In this document: piece after piece, positions 1-8,210 of the stretch
Layout: each line of letters begins with the position of its first letter
Numbering within the stretch: the stretch's first letter is position 1
NCBI GenBank assembly: GCA_050741915.1
Contig: JBOGEX010000078.1
Coordinates: 1-14,358 of the forward strand
Length of the DNA stretch: 14,358 bases
Source: JACCTH01 sp050741915
GTDB lineage: Bacteria; Actinomycetota; Acidimicrobiia; Spongiisociales; ZC4RG35
Reading direction: 5' to 3'
Program-made: the position numbers and the translations under genes
Notes under the pieces: generated by a model
Seen by the model: only the letters and a program-made list of their open reading frames with translations
What the model was told of the DNA's origin: nothing
The model's database searches: none

Positions 1-260
1 CCGCACAGCGGTCGTGCATCACCCTCATCACCACACCTCCCGATCATCGCATGGGCCTCGGTGGGCGGATCGGGAGAGAGGCTGAAGAGACAAACGAATC
101 TGTTCTGCGTGCACTAAGGCGACACTACGAGGTACCGACCAGCCTCCACGTCATACTTGCGTACGGGCCTTCTGGCACCAAGAAGAAACCGACGACAACA
201 CCCGAACCACCACTGCCCCATTTTCACACCTACGAGGTGGGCGCGCCCGCCCATTGTGTA
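1..260. other. Gene-poor left edge
   Basis: I see no convincing gene here. The open frames on both strands have low-complexity or Arg/Pro-rich translations typical of non-coding frames and no clear ribosome binding site. Two short words recur: ACTTGCGTA at 155-163 and again at 260-268, and CTACGAGGT at 125-133 and 230-238. The second copy of the first word forms the left edge of the large palindrome at 261-303. The stretch may be the end of an upstream unit or a long regulatory leader. Confidence 0.5.
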
Positions 261-303
261 CTTGCGTAAAAATGACACATATATGTGTCCATTTTTACGC
301 AAG
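261..303. repeat. 43-bp near-perfect AT-rich palindrome
   Basis: The outer arms are CTTGCGTAAAAAT (261-273) and ATTTTTACGCAAG (291-303). The centre, GACACATATATGTGTC (274-289), is itself a perfect palindrome, and a single unpaired C lies at 290. The element is much more AT-rich than its surroundings and ends 23 bp before the DUF1801 start codon. It could be a cruciform, a multi-dimer repressor operator or the relic of a small inverted-repeat element. The stem is not GC-rich and no T-run follows it, so it does not look like an intrinsic terminator. Confidence 0.85.
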
Positions 304-326
304 AAGGGTCAGGTAGGGTCAGGACT

Positions 327-794
327 ATGACCGAACTCAAGACCAAACCCACCATGATCAGCGTCAAGGACTTCATCGACGGAATCGAAGACACCCAACA
401 ACGGCAAGACAGCAAGAGGCTGTTGTCGATGATGAAAAGGGCCACGGGAGAGAATCCCAAGCTCTGGGGATCGAAAATCGTCGGCTTCGGTGAGTACCAC
501 TACAAATACGCCTCGGGGAGAGAGGGTGATTGGTTCAGGATCGGCTTTGCTCCCCGCAAGAAACAGATGACTCTCTACGTAATGTCTGGGTTTGTCGGGT
601 TCGAAGCGCTCCTCTCGCAGCTCGGTAAACACTCGCTGGGCAAGGGGTGTCTCTATCTGAAGAACCTCGACTCCGTGGACGAGAAAGTTCTGGTCGAGCT
701 GATGGAGCAATCGCTAGCACATCTCGAAGCAACGGAGAGGGTTGTCGGTGGCGTTCCCGGCATGTCGGAGATGCCGCTTCCCAAGAAGGCTTAA
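327..794 (+). CDS. DUF1801 domain protein (YdhG-like fold)
   Basis: This is a predicted 155-residue soluble protein. The central pattern (FIDGIED..R..D...L..MM, then PKLWG.KIVGFGEYHYKY, then DWFRIGFAPRKKQMTLYVM) is that of DUF1801, a small domain whose role is not established. The C-terminal half (LGKHSLGKGCLYLKNLDSVD) also fits the family, and the length is normal for a one-domain member. I chose the ATG at 327, preceded by AGGA at 321-324. An in-frame ATG at 285 would start inside the palindrome and add 14 residues with no family similarity. The direct repeat GGGTCAGG (306-313, 316-323) lies in the leader. The gene ends 3 bp before the stop of the convergent padR gene. Family is fairly sure, function unknown. 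Confidence 0.8.
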   Translation: MTELKTKPTMISVKDFIDGIEDTQQRQDSKRLLSMMKRATGENPKLWGSKIVGFGEYHYKYASGREGDWFRIGFAPRKKQMTLYVMSGFVGFEALLSQLGKHSLGKGCLYLKNLDSVDEKVLVELMEQSLAHLEATERVVGGVPGMSEMPLPKKA

Positions 795-797
795 GGC

Positions 798-1310
798 TCA
801 GCTCCAGGCCAAAGCCAGCTCGTCTAGGAACGTCGCCGCCGCTCGGGCGATGTGTCTTCTCCACGATTCGACGTGGTCACTGCTTGGCGGCGCTCCCAGG
901 GCTTGCAGAGTTTCGGTCAGCGCCTGTCGCTGAGCATCTATCAAAGCTCGCGGAGATTCTCCGCTCCGGCGTAGGAGCTCGAGCTTCAGCAGAAACTCAA
1001 TTCGGAGGCTGCGGACATGTTCGACCGGCTCCTTGAGCCAGAGTCGCAGGCGGGATCGGCCAGTTCGGGTGATGCGGTGGATCACCCGCTGGGGGCCGGC
1101 AACGCCGGGTTCTGTGTGCATCGGCACGGCCAGGCCGGCCTCGACCAGGCGACCGAGCGCCCTATAGACCAGGGGCCGGCGGACTTTGAGGATCCGTCCT
1201 ACCTCGCCGTTCTCCTGAAAATGTTTGGACAAGGCGAAGCCATGACTGGGTCCCTCGGCAAGAAGGCCCAGTACTCCTAATTCGGTGACAGAGAGAGCGG
1301 TAGCCTCCAT
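798..1310 (-). CDS. PadR-family transcriptional regulator
   Basis: This is a predicted 170-residue DNA-binding regulator. Residues 5-85 form the PadR winged helix-turn-helix: LSVTELGVLGLLAEGPSHGFAL, then RRPLVYRALGRLVEAGL as the recognition region, then the wing and HRITRTGRSRL. The C-terminal part (about 90-168) is helical and Arg/Leu-rich, like the dimerisation helices of the family. The ATG at 1310 has no visible Shine-Dalgarno sequence, so the transcript may be leaderless. It is divergent from modA with only 50 bp between the start codons, and that gap holds a multi-half-site inverted repeat, so regulation of itself and of the mod operon is likely. Molybdate operons are usually controlled by ModE-type proteins, so a PadR here would be a different solution. 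The effector cannot be read from the sequence. Confidence 0.88.
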   Translation of the reverse strand: MEATALSVTELGVLGLLAEGPSHGFALSKHFQENGEVGRILKVRRPLVYRALGRLVEAGLAVPMHTEPGVAGPQRVIHRITRTGRSRLRLWLKEPVEHVRSLRIEFLLKLELLRRSGESPRALIDAQRQALTETLQALGAPPSSDHVESWRRHIARAAATFLDELALAWS

Positions 1311-1319
1311 GTTGGCAAT

Positions 1320-1350
1320 CTAGTCTCTTTGCGACTAGGCAATAGTCGCA
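1320..1350. promoter_or_regulatory. Putative PadR operator, three half-sites
   Basis: Between the divergent padR and modA genes lie CTAGTC (1320-1325), TGCGACTAG (1330-1338) and TAGTCGCA (1343-1350). The second and third form a perfect inverted repeat, TGCGACTA-5 nt-TAGTCGCA. The first and second form another, CTAGTC-7 nt-GACTAG. This gives two overlapping dyads that share the middle half-site. The array ends about 10 bp before the modA start, so a bound dimer would block access to both genes. Assignment to PadR is inferred from position. Confidence 0.6.
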
Positions 1351-1360
1351 TGGAGAATAG

Positions 1361-2131
1361 ATGGAGAGCATCCGCGTTAAATTGGCCACGATTTGTTTGC
1401 TGACGGTGGTCGGCGCCTGTGGCAGCGACGAGGCCACCACCACGACCGCCGCCACCACCTTCGAAGGTGAGGTTCTGGTATCGGCGGCAGCCTCACTTAC
1501 GGACGCCTTGGCTGAAGTCGAGATCGCGTTCGAGGCCGCCAATCCCGAGGTGGACGTAGTCCTCAACCTGGGAAGTAGCTCGTCATTGCGCGAGCAGATC
1601 CTGGAGGGAGCGCCGGTCGATGTCTTCGCCTCGGCCAACACCTCAAACATGGATCAGGTGATCAAAGCGGGTGAAGTAGGGGAAGCCACCACCTTCGCGC
1701 TCAATTCGCTTCAGATCGCGGTGCCAGAGGGAAATCCGGCTGGGATTGAAGGGCTCGAGGACTTCGCTAATTCGGACTTCCTGATCGGCCTTTGCGCCGA
1801 GGGCGTCCCCTGTGGGGACTTCGGGCGCCAGGCATTGGAGAAGGCTGGAGTGGTCGCGGACCTCGACACAGAGGAACCCGATGTCAGAGCCCTCTTGACG
1901 AAGGTCGAGGCCGGGGAGCTCGACGCTGGCATCACATACGTCACCGACGTCCTCTCTTCCGGAGCCGTTGAGGGCATTGAGATTCCTCTGGAGTTCAACG
2001 TCGTGGCCGAATATCCGATCGCGGTGGTGACCAATGCTCCCAATCCGAGAGGAGCCCAGGCGTTTGTGGAATTTGTGCTCTCAGAGGGCGGACGGGCAAT
2101 CCTCCAGAGCTACGGTTTCGAGTCGCCTTGA
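1361..2131 (+). CDS. modA: Molybdate ABC transporter substrate-binding lipoprotein ModA
   Basis: This is a predicted 256-residue extracytoplasmic binding protein for molybdate or tungstate. A signal peptide ends in the lipobox VGAC (Cys20) and is followed by a short Thr/Ala-rich linker. The mature part starts with the ModA pattern VLVSAAASLTDALAEVEIAFE, then NLGSSSSLREQILEGAPVDVFASA, which supplies the Ser residues expected to hold the oxyanion. Later come LLTKVEAGELDAGITYVTD and the C-terminal AQAFVEFVLSEGGRAILQSYGF, both typical of the family. GGAG at 1352-1355 precedes the ATG at suitable spacing. The last codons overlap the TTG start of modB by four bases (TTGA). Full length and intact. 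Molybdate is preferred over sulfate because of the overall ModA pattern, although the exact anion is inferred. Confidence 0.93.
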   Translation: MESIRVKLATICLLTVVGACGSDEATTTTAATTFEGEVLVSAAASLTDALAEVEIAFEAANPEVDVVLNLGSSSSLREQILEGAPVDVFASANTSNMDQVIKAGEVGEATTFALNSLQIAVPEGNPAGIEGLEDFANSDFLIGLCAEGVPCGDFGRQALEKAGVVADLDTEEPDVRALLTKVEAGELDAGITYVTDVLSSGAVEGIEIPLEFNVVAEYPIAVVTNAPNPRGAQAFVEFVLSEGGRAILQSYGFESP

Positions 2132-2924
2132 GCCCAGGACGTCGCTGGCGGCAGAGACCGCCTTCGTTGCTGGTCATCCTCGGATTGGTCGCTTTGGTTG
2201 TCTTTGCGTTGCCGCTGGTGGGACTCCTGGTACGAACGCCCTGGTCGCGGCTGCCCGAAATCCTGGGAAGCGACGTCGTCGCCGATGCCTTCCGGCTTTC
2301 GATCCTCACCTCTCTGGTTGCCACGATGATCGCAGCAGTCCTCGGGATTCCCTTGGCCTGGCTGCTGGCTCGGGTCGACTTTCCCGGGCGCTCCTTGGTG
2401 CGGGGGATCGTGACCTTGCCTCTGGTGTTGCCTCCGGTGGTCGGAGGAGCCGCATTGCTCTTTGCCTTGGGTAGGCGAGGTCTGATCGGTGAACCACTTA
2501 GTCAGGCCACGGGCCTGCTGCTGCCATTCTCGACTTGGGGCGTGGTGTTGGCCAACACGTTTGTGGCGATGCCGTTTCTGGTGATAACCGTCGAAGGCGC
2601 TTTACTCAACCTCGACCAACGCTATGAGGGTGCGGCCGCCACCCTCGGCGCCTCGCGCTGGACAGTGCTCCGTCGTGTGACGCTGCCGATGATCAGTTCC
2701 TCGCTCCTTGCCGGGTTGGTGTTGACCTGGGCTCGCGCCTTGGGTGAGTTCGGGGCGACGATCACGTTTGCCGGCAACCTGGCCGGCCGAACGCAGACCC
2801 TGCCCTTGGCCGTCTTCGTCGCCCTCGAAAGCGACCGCGACGTGGCAGTTGCGATCAGCCTCGTCATGGTGGCCATCTCTCTGGCAGTTCTCGTCGCCTT
2901 ACGCGATCGGTGGTGGCGGGCACT

Positions 2925-2928
<4 letters not shown>
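2128..2928 (+). CDS. modB: Molybdate ABC transporter permease ModB
   Basis: This is a predicted 266-residue inner-membrane permease. Hydrophobic segments occur at about residues 13-35, 55-82, 94-115, 135-158, 190-203 and 235-258, fitting the six-helix ModB/CysT type. The cytoplasmic EAA loop that contacts the ATPase is clear at about 167-187 (EGAAATLGASRWTVLRRVTLP). The characteristic RALGEFGAT follows at 203-211. The start is a TTG overlapping the modA stop codon, so translation is probably coupled; no separate Shine-Dalgarno sequence is evident. The end overlaps the modC GTG start as GTGA. It sits between the matching binding protein and ATPase, which makes the assignment secure. Confidence 0.93.
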
Positions 2929-3960
<1,032 letters not shown>

Positions 3961-3980
<20 letters not shown>

Positions 3981-5511
3981 GTTGGGAGCGAAGCCGCGCC
4001 AGAATGACCCGGTGACCAATGTGGCGACGGCTCCCAAGCTGTGGGGCTATCCGGTGGTCTTGCCCAACATCTCGGACCCTCGGCTTCATCTTGCCGGGGT
4101 CATCATCTCGATTCATATCCTGGGACAGACCGCGCTCGGATTTCGGGCGACGGTTCCACAGATCCTTTCGGCGATCCTGGCGGCGGCGATTCTCGAGATC
4201 GTCATCACTTTACGGCGCCGGCGACAGCTGGTATGGCCGGCGAGCGCCTTGCTGACCGGAAGCGGCGTCGCCCTCATCTTCCGGGTGATCGGCACCGAGC
4301 CGGGCGATCACTGGGGTTTTGGTGGCTGGCACCTCTTCGCTTTGGTTGCCGCGATCTCGCTGGCTACGAAGTACGTCCTGACGTACCAGGGATCGCAGCT
4401 TTTCAATCCTTCCAATGTCGGACTGGTGGCGGCCTTCCTTGTTCTCGGGAGCCAACGGGTCGAGCCCCTCGACTTCTGGTGGGGTCCGCTTTCACTCTCG
4501 ATGATCCTCGCCTACACGATCATCCTCGTGGGAGGGTTGCTCATCACTGCGCGCCTGCGACTCCTCTCGATGGCGGCTTCGTTCTGGCTAGCACTGGCCG
4601 CTGGTTTGGGGCTCGTCGCGATGACGGGGCACTGCATCACCGCCGCCTGGTCGCTCCGACCAGTGTGCGGGTTCGATTTCTGGCAAATTGTGCTGACCTC
4701 GCCTGAAGTGTTGATTTTCCTCTTCTTCATGCTCACCGATCCCAAGACCACACCGGTATCGACGATTCGGCGGGTGGTTTTTGGCGCCACCCTCGGAATC
4801 CTGTGCGCACTGCTGATGGCACCGCAGGGCGACGAGTTCGGCGCCAAGGTCGCACTCCTCGGCGGCTTGGCGCTCCTCACCCCCGTCCGCTCTGTCCTCG
4901 AGCGCCCACTCCTTCTGGCGGCCTCACCGCGACGGATGATCTGGCGCGGAGTCGCAATCGGCGGAGCGGCCGTGCTCCTGGGGTCGGCGCTCGTGGTGGC
5001 GGCAGCACCGGGTCCCAGGATTCCCGCTCCGTTGGCGCCGGAGGTTGACGTCGAGGTCGATCGGGCGGCGCTGCCATCGGTGACGATCGACCCCGACGTC
5101 GACAGTCTCAACATCGATCTCACCACGGCCGACGCCGAGGCCCTGGCCGTCACCCTCGCTGAGAACCTCGGGGTCGAGAGCGTGGCCCTGCGCAATGCAG
5201 ACCCCAGCCTGCTGCGGTCGGTCAACCACGGGCCACGGTTGATCGCGATGGAAGACGCCATCGAAAATGGCGAGGTTCGAAAGGAGCGGGTTGTGGCCAG
5301 CTACAACTTCGAAAGCCTCCACCTGGGAGTTGTCGACGCCCGGAGTCAGGGAGGAGCGAGCCTTGCATTTGCGGCCACCGGAACAGTTACCGAGGTGGTC
5401 TACAACCTCGAAGGAGTCCAGATCGGGGAGACGTCGGCGCCTTTTTCCGCCACCTTTGTTATCTCCCAACCCACTGGCGCCCGATGGATGCTGGTCGATG
5501 TGATCGAGTAG
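3961..5511 (+). CDS. NqrB/RnfD/UnbU-like membrane protein with extra C-terminal domain
   Basis: This is a predicted 516-residue integral membrane protein. About ten hydrophobic segments fill residues 40-350. Two motifs place it in the NqrB/RnfD group: FNPSNVG (148-154, compare FNPAMVG of RnfD) and FFMLTDPKTTP (255-265, compare FMATDPVTSP). RnfD and NqrB are membrane subunits of ion-pumping redox complexes and normally carry FMN on a Thr in an SGAT-type motif. I find no such motif here, so covalent flavin is doubtful. Enediyne-cluster UnbU proteins belong to the same superfamily. After a last membrane segment (about 331-350), residues 352-516 form a soluble, probably extracytoplasmic domain. 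Its beta-rich end (PFSATFVI...GARWMLVDVIE) faintly resembles NTF2-like folds. The start is uncertain: the TTG at 3961 overlaps modC by 20 bp, and GTG 4012 or 4021 are alternatives. The stop overlaps the next gene (TAGTG). Family likely, function unknown. Confidence 0.75.
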
Positions 5512-6680
5512 TGGGGTCCAACCCGATCGTCGCCGTCCTCGGTCGCCCCCTCCGCCTGGCCGTCATCGGAGGAGGGCCCGGAAGCAACATCGGATCCACT
5601 CATCGCACCGCCGCCCGCCTCGATGACCGATTCGTGTTGGTGGCCGGGGCATTGTCTTCTGACCCGGACCGATCGCTCAAAGCGGGGGCCGAACTTGGTC
5701 TGCCCCGGGCCTATGAAAGCTTTTCGACCCTGCTCGATGGGGAAGCGGGACGAGATGACGGCGCTGAGGTGGCGGCGATCATGACTCCCAACGACAGCCA
5801 CCACGAGATCGCATTGGCCGCATTGGACCGAGGTTTCGACGTCATCTGCGACAAGCCTCTCGCCAACACGCTGGCCGAGGCGATGGACGTCGTCGAAAAG
5901 GTGAGAACTTCCGGTCTAACTTTTTGCCTTACCCACAACTACAGCGGTTATCCGCTCGTCCGCCAGGCCCGAGCGATGGTTGAAGCCGGGGAGCTGGGCG
6001 AGACCAGGTTGGTGCAGGTCGAGTATGTGCAGGGCAACAAAGCCACTGAGAAGGATCCGGAGGACGATCGGCAGTGGCGCTATCACCCGGTTCGGGGCGG
6101 GGCCTCACTCGTCATGGGAGACATTGGCACCCATGCTCATCATCTCGTTCGCTTCATAACCGGTCTCGAGGTACTGGAAGTGGCGGCCGAGGTGGGCGCC
6201 ATCGTTCCCAATCGGAGGGTGCACGACTTTGCGGGGGCGATGCTTCGCTTCCACAACGGCGCTCGCGGGAGCTTTTGGGTCACGCAGGCGGCGGCGGGGA
6301 TGGAGAACTGTCTGCGAATCAGAGCGTCCGGAACCAAAGGCACGATCGAATGGAGCCAGGAACAGCCGACGGTGCTCACTTTCCGTCCGCTTATTGGGCC
6401 GGCTCAGACTTTCACTCCTAACGGTGGTGGAATCCTGCCGGCGGCCGCTCGCGTCTCGAGAATCGGCAAAGGTCATCCAGAAGGATTTCACGAAGCCTTT
6501 GCCAACATCTACTCCGATGCGGCCGAGGCAATCGTCGCCCGCCGCACTGGCACCGAGCCCGATCCGCTGGCGATGACGTTTCCCTCTGCCCGTGACGGCG
6601 CTATTGGCCTAGCTTTTGTCGAAGCGGCGATCAAATCGAGCCGCGCCGGAGGGGCTTGGGTAAGGGTTGCGGCTCTCTAA
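5511..6680 (+). CDS. Gfo/Idh/MocA family NAD(P)-dependent oxidoreductase
   Basis: This is a predicted 389-residue soluble dehydrogenase. An N-terminal Rossmann fold begins LRLAVIGGGPGSNIGSTHR (nucleotide loop about 20-28). It is followed by MTPNDSHHEIALAALDRGFDVICDKPL, where the family's EKP reads DKP (114-116) with the catalytic-region Lys kept. The C-terminal domain has VMGDIGTHAHHL (202-212), typical of the substrate-binding sheet. Relatives oxidise sugars, inositols or sugar derivatives at a hydroxyl group. I chose the GTG at 5511 because it overlaps the upstream stop as TAGTG; an ATG at 5484 would overlap it by 28 bases. It is the last gene of the mod run and was probably recruited there, since it has no obvious link to molybdate. 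Substrate not predictable. Confidence 0.88.
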   Translation: MGSNPIVAVLGRPLRLAVIGGGPGSNIGSTHRTAARLDDRFVLVAGALSSDPDRSLKAGAELGLPRAYESFSTLLDGEAGRDDGAEVAAIMTPNDSHHEIALAALDRGFDVICDKPLANTLAEAMDVVEKVRTSGLTFCLTHNYSGYPLVRQARAMVEAGELGETRLVQVEYVQGNKATEKDPEDDRQWRYHPVRGGASLVMGDIGTHAHHLVRFITGLEVLEVAAEVGAIVPNRRVHDFAGAMLRFHNGARGSFWVTQAAAGMENCLRIRASGTKGTIEWSQEQPTVLTFRPLIGPAQTFTPNGGGILPAAARVSRIGKGHPEGFHEAFANIYSDAAEAIVARRTGTEPDPLAMTFPSARDGAIGLAFVEAAIKSSRAGGAWVRVAAL

Positions 6681-6835
6681 CTCTTGCCACAACCACTCTC
6701 AACCAAATTCGTCCACCACGACCGCTTTCAACCAAATTCGTTGCACCACGACCGACACCTGGTCGCCCTGCAACAGTTTGCTGAGGGACGGTCGCCTTTC
6801 AACAAATTTTGCTGACCGATCGTCGGCTAAGAAGC
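6681..6835. repeat. Degenerate ~29-bp tandem repeats in a convergent gap
   Basis: Between the stops of two convergent genes, TCAACCAAATTCGT occurs at 6699-6712 and 6728-6741, each followed by CACCACGACCG with a one-base indel. A preceding partial unit (CCACAACCACTC, from 6687) and a later decayed unit (CCTTTCAACAAATTTTG, 6795-6811) extend the series. CAACCAAATTCGTTG (6729-6743) is itself an imperfect dyad. A small hairpin, CGACC-7 nt-GGTCG (6749-6765), and CGGTC...GACCG (6789-6818) could help end transcription, but no T-run follows. There are no spacers of the CRISPR kind. Confidence 0.7.
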
Positions 6836-8209
6836 TCAGGCCAAGGTCATCACCAAGCCGGGGCTCAATAAGAAGGGCGGAAGGTAGGCGGGGATGTTCG
6901 AGAACGGGAGAACATCGGCGTGGAGGTCGATGCCGAGTGATGCCTTCATGAACTGGCGTCGAGCCTGGATGCGTTGCCAGGCGTCCGGATAATGGGAGGC
7001 GAAATCGGCGCGGAGGTCGGTGTCGGCGAGGGCGATCCCGTCTTCGATGTTGGTGGTGAAGTAGGGGGTGCCGGTGGCGGGAATGATGTCTGTCTGCAAA
7101 GCCATACCGGACCTCAGCTCTATTTGGGAACCAGGCCAGATCGGGGAGTTGACCCACTCGTCTAGATGCAGTTGATGGCCCGGATTGAGGAAGATTCCAA
7201 AGAACGGGTCACCAAGTCTTCTGTCGATGACCTCCTGCAACGCTCCTCCGGTCAGACCCACGCGGAGGGCCTGGTACCACTCCGCCACCGCCTCGAAGTA
7301 GGGGGCGACTAAGCGCTCGACGTAGTCGGATATCGGTGGAGGCAACTCATCGGCTGATTCCACTACGAAGCCCGCTCGACAATTGAGTGCACCCCAGATT
7401 CCGAAGGCAACGGTCAGCGGGTCGCCGCGTTCGATGGGGCGATCGCTCGGACTGAGAAGACCGAGCGCAGCTCGTGGCCCCGCGGTGAGCATGAGGTGAC
7501 ACGAGAGCGGCATCCCATTCCAACCCAGCAAGCGGACCGCCTCTTGTTCGGTTGTTCCCGGCTCGAGACCGAATAGCAGCCGGCGCACACCGGCCGACGT
7601 TTGGCAGGCCGCGTACTCAAAGGCAGCAAGCTGGGGAACCTCGTTGATCACTCGCAAGCCATGGGCGGGATTGATCAGCAGGTTGGTGGCGTTCTCGACG
7701 GTGCCCGTGGTGCCCACAAGTTTTCGCACTTCGTCGACGAGGTAGGACGGCACGTCATGAGCGTTGGGATCTCCGTAGTCTTTCCACCCAACCAACCCAA
7801 TGCGGTTCCCCGGTCCTACCCCTTCCAAACCCAGGATGTCCGCCAACGGTTTTGAACGATGGCGGGGTTGGCTGGGGAGACTGAAGTCCTGGAAGTAGTG
7901 ACGCCGCATCGTCACAGGCGCCGCTCCCGCCATGCCGAAACACTCATTGCCTACCAGGATCGCTGGTTCGTCGTCTGGTCCGAAGATCGCCATCGCCTCC
8001 TCGAAACGAGGATCGAATCCGACCAGATACGAGAGGTTGGCGCTGTGCTCGCGATCGGCAAAAACGATCATACGGTCGTAGCGGTGCTCGGCGGCCAACT
8101 CCCAAAGTCGCGCCAGCCTTGACGAATAGAGCTCGGAGGGCAGATCGGGCATACGCGCAGGCATGCCAAAGTCGGGAAGGGTGATCGAACCCAAACGAGC
8201 GGCGGTCAT
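6836..8209 (-). CDS. M24-fold (creatinase/prolidase-like) protein, probably non-catalytic
   Basis: This is a predicted 457-residue soluble protein. The N-terminal part (about 27-175) resembles the creatinase/prolidase N domain (RLARLWELAAEHRYDRMIVFADREH..NLSYLVGFDPRFEE). The remainder resembles the M24 pita-bread domain: LEPGTTEQEA, RGDPLTVAFG, NPGHQLHLDEW, LRSGMALQTDIIP and NIEDGIAL. Active M24 peptidases use two Asp, one His and two Glu to hold metals. Here the usual first Asp position (after GDPLTV) is Ala268 and the second region reads NCRAGF, without an Asp. His345 or His348 and the IED Glu389 remain. It may therefore be a pseudo-peptidase or a creatinase-like enzyme that needs no metal. 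The ATG lies one base after the stop of the UnbV-like gene, with GGAGG seven bases upstream, so the two genes form an operon. Family fairly sure, activity unknown. Confidence 0.78.
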   Translation of the reverse strand: MTAARLGSITLPDFGMPARMPDLPSELYSSRLARLWELAAEHRYDRMIVFADREHSANLSYLVGFDPRFEEAMAIFGPDDEPAILVGNECFGMAGAAPVTMRRHYFQDFSLPSQPRHRSKPLADILGLEGVGPGNRIGLVGWKDYGDPNAHDVPSYLVDEVRKLVGTTGTVENATNLLINPAHGLRVINEVPQLAAFEYAACQTSAGVRRLLFGLEPGTTEQEAVRLLGWNGMPLSCHLMLTAGPRAALGLLSPSDRPIERGDPLTVAFGIWGALNCRAGFVVESADELPPPISDYVERLVAPYFEAVAEWYQALRVGLTGGALQEVIDRRLGDPFFGIFLNPGHQLHLDEWVNSPIWPGSQIELRSGMALQTDIIPATGTPYFTTNIEDGIALADTDLRADFASHYPDAWQRIQARRQFMKASLGIDLHADVLPFSNIPAYLPPFLLSPGLVMTLA

Positions 8210-8210
8210 C

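Noticed and set aside
51..269. Possible 72-residue ORF at the left edge
   Set aside because: Low-complexity translation, no family resemblance and no ribosome binding site; it ends inside the palindrome.
261..303. Palindrome as an intrinsic terminator
   Set aside because: The stem is AT-rich and has no U-tract after it, and it lies just upstream of a gene rather than after one.
4512..5261. Long minus-strand open frame inside the RnfD-like gene
   Set aside because: Ser/Arg/Thr-rich translation typical of the antisense of high-GC genes, while the plus strand has clear membrane and family motifs.
6683..6820. CRISPR array
   Set aside because: The repeats are adjacent, degenerate and without unique spacers of regular length, and no cas genes are in the window.
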